DNA of 8,147 nucleotides from Chloroflexia bacterium (lineage in GTDB: Bacteria; Chloroflexota; Chloroflexia; Thermomicrobiales; JALYUS01), in the NCBI GenBank assembly GCA_025924435.1, contig JAICIL010000203.1, forward strand, positions 1 to 8,147. The letters are read 5' to 3'. Both the position numbers and the translations under genes were made by a program. Under the pieces are notes generated by a model, which had not been told where the DNA came from, ran no database searches, and saw only the letters and a program-made list of their open reading frames with translations. This document shows positions 4,760 to 8,147 of the stretch, in pieces (the first letter of the stretch is position 1; each line of letters opens with the position of its first letter).

Positions 4760-5761
4760 ATGGCTGACGATACGCGGTTCGCCCCGACCGAGTCCGTGCT
4801 GCGCGGGGACACGGCGGATGTCTATTTCCACCGCACAAAGGAGATCCTCGCGGCGGCGGGCATCAATCCCGTCGTGACGATGGAGGTCTTCGCGGGGCGG
4901 GACGGGCTGCTCTGCGGCATGCGGGAAGCCCGCGCGCTGCTCGAACGGGTCTGCTCACCGGACGCGGTGATCGAGAGCCTCGCGGACGGCGATGCGATGA
5001 CGCGCAAGGAGGTCGCGCTGCGTATCCGCGACCGCTATCAATCCTTCTGCGTCTACGAGACGGCGTACCTCGGCTATCTCTCCTCCGGCACCGGCTGGGC
5101 GACGGCGGCGCGGGCGGCGGTGGCGGCGGCGGACGGCGTGCCGGTGATCGCCTTCGGCGCGCGGCACATCCACCCCAATGCCGTCGGCGCGATGGAGTAC
5201 GCGGCGATCGTCGGCGGCTGCCAGGCATGTGCTTCGGTGGTCGGCGCGGCGATGGCGGGCCTGCCGCCCTCCGGGACGATGCCGCATGCGCTCGTCCTCG
5301 TCCTCGGCGACACGGTGCGGGCGGCGCGGCTCTTCCACGCGACGATTGACCCGGCGGTCAGCCGTGTCGTGCTCGTGGATACCTTCCACGATGAGGTCGA
5401 GGAAGCCCTGCGGGTCGGGGAGGCGCTCGGCGGCGACCTCTGGGGCGTCCGCCTCGATACGCCCTCCGAACGCGGCGGCGTGACGCCCGAACTGGTGCGG
5501 GAGACACGAGCGCGGCTGGACGGCGCGGGCCTCGGCCACGTCAAGATCGTCATTTCCGGCGGGTTGTCGGTGGAGCGGATCGCCCGCTTCCGCGCGGACG
5601 GCGCGCCGGTGGACATCTTCGGCGTCGGCAGCGCCATCTCCAGCGCGCCCGCGATTGATTTCACGGCGGACATCAAGGAGATCGAGGGCAAACCCGTCGC
5701 CAAGCGCGGCCGCATCCCCGGCATCACCCCGACGACGCGCCTCACGAGATGGAAGGACTGA
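4760..5761 (+). CDS. pncB: Nicotinate phosphoribosyltransferase, short form
   Basis: This 333-residue enzyme is predicted to join nicotinate and phosphoribosyl pyrophosphate to give nicotinate mononucleotide, the committed step of NAD salvage. Family blocks appear in order: TADVYFHRT (18-26), FGARHIHP (132-139), SGTMPHALVL (171-180) with His176, LVDTFHDEVEEAL (205-217), GVRLDTPSERGG (229-240), IVISGGL (263-269) and DIFGVGSAIS (285-294). The C-terminal KPVAKRGR is also typical. The protein is shorter than the roughly 400-residue E. coli type and resembles the compact archaeal and thermophile forms. AGGAG (4749-4753) lies six bases before ATG. It shares an operon with the nicotinamidase-like gene. 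It ends in the left arm of a hairpin shared with the convergent CBS-domain gene. The fold is shared with quinolinate phosphoribosyltransferase, but the motifs and the neighbour favour nicotinate. Confidence 0.9.
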   Translation: MADDTRFAPTESVLRGDTADVYFHRTKEILAAAGINPVVTMEVFAGRDGLLCGMREARALLERVCSPDAVIESLADGDAMTRKEVALRIRDRYQSFCVYETAYLGYLSSGTGWATAARAAVAAADGVPVIAFGARHIHPNAVGAMEYAAIVGGCQACASVVGAAMAGLPPSGTMPHALVLVLGDTVRAARLFHATIDPAVSRVVLVDTFHDEVEEALRVGEALGGDLWGVRLDTPSERGGVTPELVRETRARLDGAGLGHVKIVISGGLSVERIARFRADGAPVDIFGVGSAISSAPAIDFTADIKEIEGKPVAKRGRIPGITPTTRLTRWKD

Positions 5762-5798
5762 GGACTTCGGCCTTACTTAGTCCTCAGTCCTCAGTCCT
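5754..5798. terminator. Heptad-repeat hairpin between convergent genes, likely bidirectional terminator
   Basis: aggactgaggact (5754-5766) is perfectly complementary to 5779-5791, giving a 13-bp stem with a 12-base loop. The arms are 7-base repeats: ggactga / ggacttc on the left and tagtcct / cagtcct / cagtcct on the right (5778-5798). The extra right-hand unit allows a second, shifted pairing (5787-5798). The TGA stop of the pncB gene lies inside the left arm, and the opposite gene stops at 5800-5802. There is no long T-tract, so termination may need Rho or work through blocking. No other signal is seen between the two genes. Confidence 0.6.
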
Positions 5799-5799
5799 C

Positions 5800-6378
5800 T
5801 CAAGACGCTGCCCAGGCGGCGAAGGCGTCGCGCTCGGCGGGCGGCAGGAGGCTGGCGCTCCACATCGCGACGGCGGCGACGATGTCGCGCTGCCGCACCA
5901 TGCCGCGCACATGCCCGTCACTGTCGGTGACGGGCACTTGTGCGATGTCGTGATCGAGCAAGATGCGGGCGACGACGGGGAGCGGCGTCGCGGGGCGCAC
6001 GGTGACGACGGGCGCGGTCATCAGTGTCATAACGGTGGAACCCATCTCCCAATGCGGCGATTCGTGCCAGCGCAGCAGGGTGCGGTGCGAGCGGATGGTG
6101 ATGACGCCGTCCAGCACCGCGCGTAGTTCCGTCCGCTCGACGCCGCGCGTCCGGGCGGCGAGGTCCGTCTGGGTGACGATGCCGATCACGCGCCGCTCCC
6201 CATCAACCACCGGCGCCGCGTCGAGCGCGCTGCCGAGCAGGAGTTGCACCGCCTCGCGCCAGGAGACGTCCGCCGCGATTGTCGGCACCGGGCGCATCAC
6301 GTCCGCCGCGGTCATGACCGGGATGCCCGCATCATTACCGCGGTGATCCGTGCCGCGTCTGCTTTCGATGTCCGTCAT
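5800..6378 (-). CDS. Protein with two CBS domains
   Basis: This 192-residue protein consists almost entirely of a CBS pair (Bateman module). CBS1 spans about 22-77 (MTAADVMRPVPTIAADVSWREAVQLLL, then APVVDGERRVIGIVTQTDL) and CBS2 about 116-170 (VMTLMTAPVVTVRPATPL, then QVPVTDSDGHVRGMVRQRDIV). Both have the D-V/L-M-x-x-x-V start and the final G-x-V-x-x-x-D-I/L strand. A linker (78-115) contains three His and two Trp. CBS pairs usually sense adenine nucleotides and regulate an attached or partner protein; no such effector domain is present. The start at 6378 is preferred over longer frames because a G-rich stretch (GGGGAA) precedes it; the ATG at 6315 lacks a binding site. TCCCCC and GGGGGA (6395-6400, 6411-6416) could form a small hairpin just before that site. 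It is convergent with pncB and lies 79 bases downstream of the PAP2 gene. Its ligand and partner are unknown. Confidence 0.85.
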   Translation of the reverse strand: MTDIESRRGTDHRGNDAGIPVMTAADVMRPVPTIAADVSWREAVQLLLGSALDAAPVVDGERRVIGIVTQTDLAARTRGVERTELRAVLDGVITIRSHRTLLRWHESPHWEMGSTVMTLMTAPVVTVRPATPLPVVARILLDHDIAQVPVTDSDGHVRGMVRQRDIVAAVAMWSASLLPPAERDAFAAWAAS

Positions 6379-6457
6379 TCTTCCCCATTCCCCGTCCCCC
6401 GGTCTCGTATGGGGGAGTCGGCCATTCCGTCGCCCTCGGTTTTTAGCCTTCCATCTG

Positions 6458-7267
6458 TCATCGCCGCCAGAGTGTGGACGGTATCCACGCCGGGATGCGG
6501 GCGGTCTGCGCGCGTGCCGTGTGCCAGGAAGTCCAGAGCGCGGAGAGGGTGAACGAGACGAGGACGACCGCCGCGCCCGCCACGACATCGAGCAGGTAGT
6601 GATTCCCCGTCATAATCACCGCGAGCGTCATCATGATCGGCAGGGCGGTACCGGCCGCCTTCAGCCACCACGACCGGGCGCCGGCGATCAGCGCGATCCC
6701 CGCGAGGAGCGACCAGCCGACATGCAAACTCGGCATCGCGGCGTAGGGGTTGTAGAGCGGTCCCGCCGCCGAACCATCCACATTGAAACCATAGAGCGCC
6801 ATCGTATCCACGAAACCGGGCATGAAGCGGGGCGGCGCGACGGGCAGGAGAACGTAGATCGAGAGGCCGAAGAGCGCGGAAATCAGGAAGGCGTTGCGGA
6901 ACCACGGGTACGCCCACGGCCGCCACCAGTACAGCCAGACCGCGACCGCGATCAGCACCGGCAGGTGCGCGTAGAGATAGAAATTATTGGCGAACTGCAG
7001 GAGCCATTCGTGATGCAGCGTGAACTGCTGGATCGGCTGCTCCACGTTGAGGTGCAGCGCGCGCTCGATATTCAGCAGTTGATATGCGTGATCCACCGCG
7101 TCGCTCTCCCGGCCACGGATCAGGCCGCGCGTGAGGAAGTACGCGAGGGTGACAAAAAGGACGAGGGCAAATTCGACCAGCATCAGCCAGAGCGTGGGCC
7201 GCGCGATCGGCTCCCGCCGGGGAGTGATTCGCCATTGTTGTTTGGATTGCCCGTTCTGCCGTTGCAT
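6458..7267 (-). CDS. PAP2_3-type membrane phosphatase / phosphotransferase (Aur1/Ipt1-like)
   Basis: This 269-residue integral membrane protein has about six hydrophobic segments, near residues 26-46, 95-113, 125-142, 180-197, 204-220 and 228-246. The N-terminal 20 residues are polar and basic. Active-site motifs of the PAP2 superfamily are clear: NPYAAMPSLHVGWS (173-186) with His182, and TGNHYLLDVVAG (220-231) with His223, the usual phospho-enzyme nucleophile, and Asp227. Upstream PPRFMPG (145-151) supplies an Arg. The PSLH...GNHYLLD pattern is that of the PAP2_3 branch, which includes inositol-phosphoceramide synthase-like proteins; bacterial members probably act on lipid phosphates or transfer head groups. 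The substrate is unknown. GGAGGGG (7275-7281, minus strand), seven bases before ATG, fixes the start. It is followed after 79 bases by the CBS-domain gene on the same strand, so co-transcription is plausible. Confidence 0.88.
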   Translation of the reverse strand: MQRQNGQSKQQWRITPRREPIARPTLWLMLVEFALVLFVTLAYFLTRGLIRGRESDAVDHAYQLLNIERALHLNVEQPIQQFTLHHEWLLQFANNFYLYAHLPVLIAVAVWLYWWRPWAYPWFRNAFLISALFGLSIYVLLPVAPPRFMPGFVDTMALYGFNVDGSAAGPLYNPYAAMPSLHVGWSLLAGIALIAGARSWWLKAAGTALPIMMTLAVIMTGNHYLLDVVAGAAVVLVSFTLSALWTSWHTARAQTARIPAWIPSTLWRR

Positions 7268-7594
7268 CGCCCGGCCCCTCCAATCAGTCTCATGCCGCGA
7301 TTACTGGTTTCGCATTAGCACCTTTCCGATAACCCGCGCCCATCTTTTGATAAGAACGAACGGCGTCCTGCTCTGGTTTTGACGATACCGTGCCGCCGTT
7401 TGTTTCGCATCGCCCGTTCGGGCAGCGGCGCGGTGTCCATTCGGACAGTGATCCGCACCCTCCATCCGGCGGATGCGCCATGCCTTCGAGTATACCGTGC
7501 GACTGTGTCATTCCTGTCACGGATACTTCACAGAGAATTAACACATCGCGCGTTTCTCCTATTCCGGTGCGCAACGGGCGCGCGGCGCGCGGCA
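7268..7594. other. Long intergenic region upstream of the PAP2 gene
   Basis: No convincing gene is seen. An open frame on the minus strand (7290-7574) lacks a good start signal and the high GC third positions of its neighbours. The region is less GC-rich than the genes. It contains ataccgtgc twice in the same orientation (7385-7393 and 7492-7500). The second copy overlaps a minus-strand TATACT (7489-7494), a possible -10 for the PAP2 gene, but the nearest -35-like GTGACA (7515-7520) is 20 bases away, too far for a standard promoter. A small palindrome, catccggcggatg, lies at 7463-7475. A leader of more than 200 bases would leave room for an RNA element, but I recognise no known riboswitch. 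Confidence 0.35.
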
Positions 7595-7632
7595 GAAAGG
7601 GCGGCCCAGCCGCGCTGCCGCACCGCCCTTTC
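7595..7632 (-). terminator. Hairpin downstream of the eRF1-like gene
   Basis: gaaagggcgg (7595-7604) is perfectly inverted as ccgccctttc (7623-7632), a 10-bp stem. The loop contains a nested cagc/gctg stem (7607-7610 and 7614-7617). It begins about 30 bases past the minus-strand stop codon at 7663. There is no T-tract on the exit side, only a GC-rich run (7578-7592), so it is a terminator by position and structure rather than a textbook one. Confidence 0.5.
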
Positions 7633-7662
7633 CCTACCTATTGCGCGGATGGCACCGCGCGA

Positions 7663-8147
7663 TCATTGGAGGTCCGGCACCGCCTGATCGCCGTCCAGCC
7701 GGAAGCGGAGGATGGCGCCGACGCCCCCGTGCTCCTGGAGCGTCCGGGGTGCGCCTTGCCGCTCGCCGTGCGTCTCCTCGGCCTCGTTCGCGCCCTCCGG
7801 CACGTCGCTGTCGCGCGTCGCGACGAAGGCGACGGTGGCGCCCGTCATCAAGGCGCAACGGACCATCGCGTCGGCGAGTTCGACCGCCCGCAGGGAATCG
7901 GGATCGCCGCCCGCCGGATGCTCGCGCGGCGGCGCGCCCGCGCCGATCATGTCCAGCGTGTCGTCCACCCAGCCGGGCGCGTGGAAGTCGTCCGCGAGCA
8001 CGAGGTCCTGCACCTGCCCCGCCTGCAACGCGGCGAGCGTCTCCGCGACGCCGAAGACGCCGAGGCCGCCCGGCGAGAGCGCGGCGGTGGTCAATCGCTG
8101 CACGATGTCCTCCTCGCGCGCCCGCCGCGCCGCCTCGACCACCGGCA
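7663..8147 (-). CDS. eRF1/Vms1-like (baeRF-type) protein, C-terminal part
   Basis: About 161 codons are visible; the frame is open at the right edge, so the start lies outside the window, and the GTG at 8142 is very probably internal. The visible part resembles the C-terminal domain of the eRF1 superfamily as found in bacterial and archaeal relatives: EDIVQRLTTAA, then GLGVFGVAETLAALQAGQVQDLVLADDF, then a helix with ELADAMVRCALMTGATVAFV, ending EHGGVGAILRFRL. The turn order GVAETLAAL...G.V..L.L and the final GG(V)GA(I)LRF are characteristic. The superfamily includes peptide release factors, Vms1 peptidyl-tRNA hydrolases and uncharacterised bacterial relatives linked to ribosome quality control. 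The catalytic part, if there is one, would be in the missing N-terminus. The linker near EGANEAEETHGERQG is acidic and likely flexible. The role is inferred from the family. Confidence 0.72.
   Translation of the reverse strand, partial: PVVEAARRAREEDIVQRLTTAALSPGGLGVFGVAETLAALQAGQVQDLVLADDFHAPGWVDDTLDMIGAGAPPREHPAGGDPDSLRAVELADAMVRCALMTGATVAFVATRDSDVPEGANEAEETHGERQGAPRTLQEHGGVGAILRFRLDGDQAVPDLQ

Noticed and set aside
5074..5745. Minus-strand frames opposite pncB
   Set aside because: They are antisense to a gene with all the nicotinate phosphoribosyltransferase motifs; low-complexity translations.
6350..7318. 322-codon plus-strand frame opposite the PAP2 gene
   Set aside because: Antisense shadow of a clear membrane protein; its translation is dominated by Arg, His and Glu, typical of GC-rich antisense frames.
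7489..7520. GTGACA ... TATACT as a promoter for PAP2
   Set aside because: The spacer is 20 bases, outside the normal 16-18 range, and no TG extension supports the -10.
7290..7574. Minus-strand small protein upstream of PAP2
   Set aside because: It starts at TTG, internal ATGs lack a properly spaced binding site, third positions are much less GC-rich than in neighbouring genes, and no motif is seen. A short peptide cannot be fully excluded.

Overview
The window is a GC-rich bacterial chromosome segment with short gaps and clear Shine-Dalgarno sequences. Most genes are very rich in GC (for example 85% by direct count over 5101-5160). The gene content (a short nicotinate phosphoribosyltransferase, a PAP2_3-type membrane protein, a bacterial eRF1-like protein, DUF433 and Phd-like antitoxins) and the short-period repeats at gene borders fit a Chloroflexota-like (for example Thermomicrobia-like) or other GC-rich environmental bacterium. 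That placement is an inference; no rRNA or marker gene is present to prove it.

Layout, left to right. Minus strand: a propeptide-less papain-like (C1A) cysteine protease (34-777), an endonuclease/exonuclease/phosphatase-fold hydrolase (957-1709), and a class I SAM methyltransferase (1834-2625). The last two are separated by a 15-bp inverted repeat built from 'gcgcaaaga'-type units. A divergent intergenic region (2626-2787) leads to a plus-strand accessory cassette: a DUF433 protein (2788-3117), a Phd/YefM-like antitoxin (3128-3343) and an unrecognised 217-residue protein (3409-4062). The last stretch is visibly AT-richer than its surroundings (38% GC over 3841-3900) and looks acquired. Neither antitoxin-like gene has its usual toxin beside it, which makes the unknown protein the main candidate partner.

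Next, still on the plus strand, is a two-gene NAD salvage operon. A nicotinamidase-type isochorismatase-fold enzyme (4162-4710) would make nicotinate, and nicotinate phosphoribosyltransferase (4760-5761) would turn it into nicotinate mononucleotide. An extended -10 promoter (4105-4113) precedes the pair, with three copies of 'cgtgat' around it as a possible operator. The operon converges on a minus-strand gene for a two-CBS-domain protein (5800-6378). The 38 bases between the two stop codons hold a heptad-repeat hairpin that probably ends transcription from both sides. Upstream of the CBS gene, on the same strand, lies the PAP2_3 membrane phosphatase/phosphotransferase (6458-7267). A gap of about 395 bases follows, then the C-terminal part of an eRF1/Vms1-like protein (7663-8147), which runs off the right edge.

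A recurring theme is 7-base-period repeat DNA placed exactly at gene ends (4-38, 4691-4751, 5755-5798), in places supplying the last codons and stop codon of the gene. Together with the 9-base-period element at 1728-1831, this is the least explained structure in the window after the accessory cassette.
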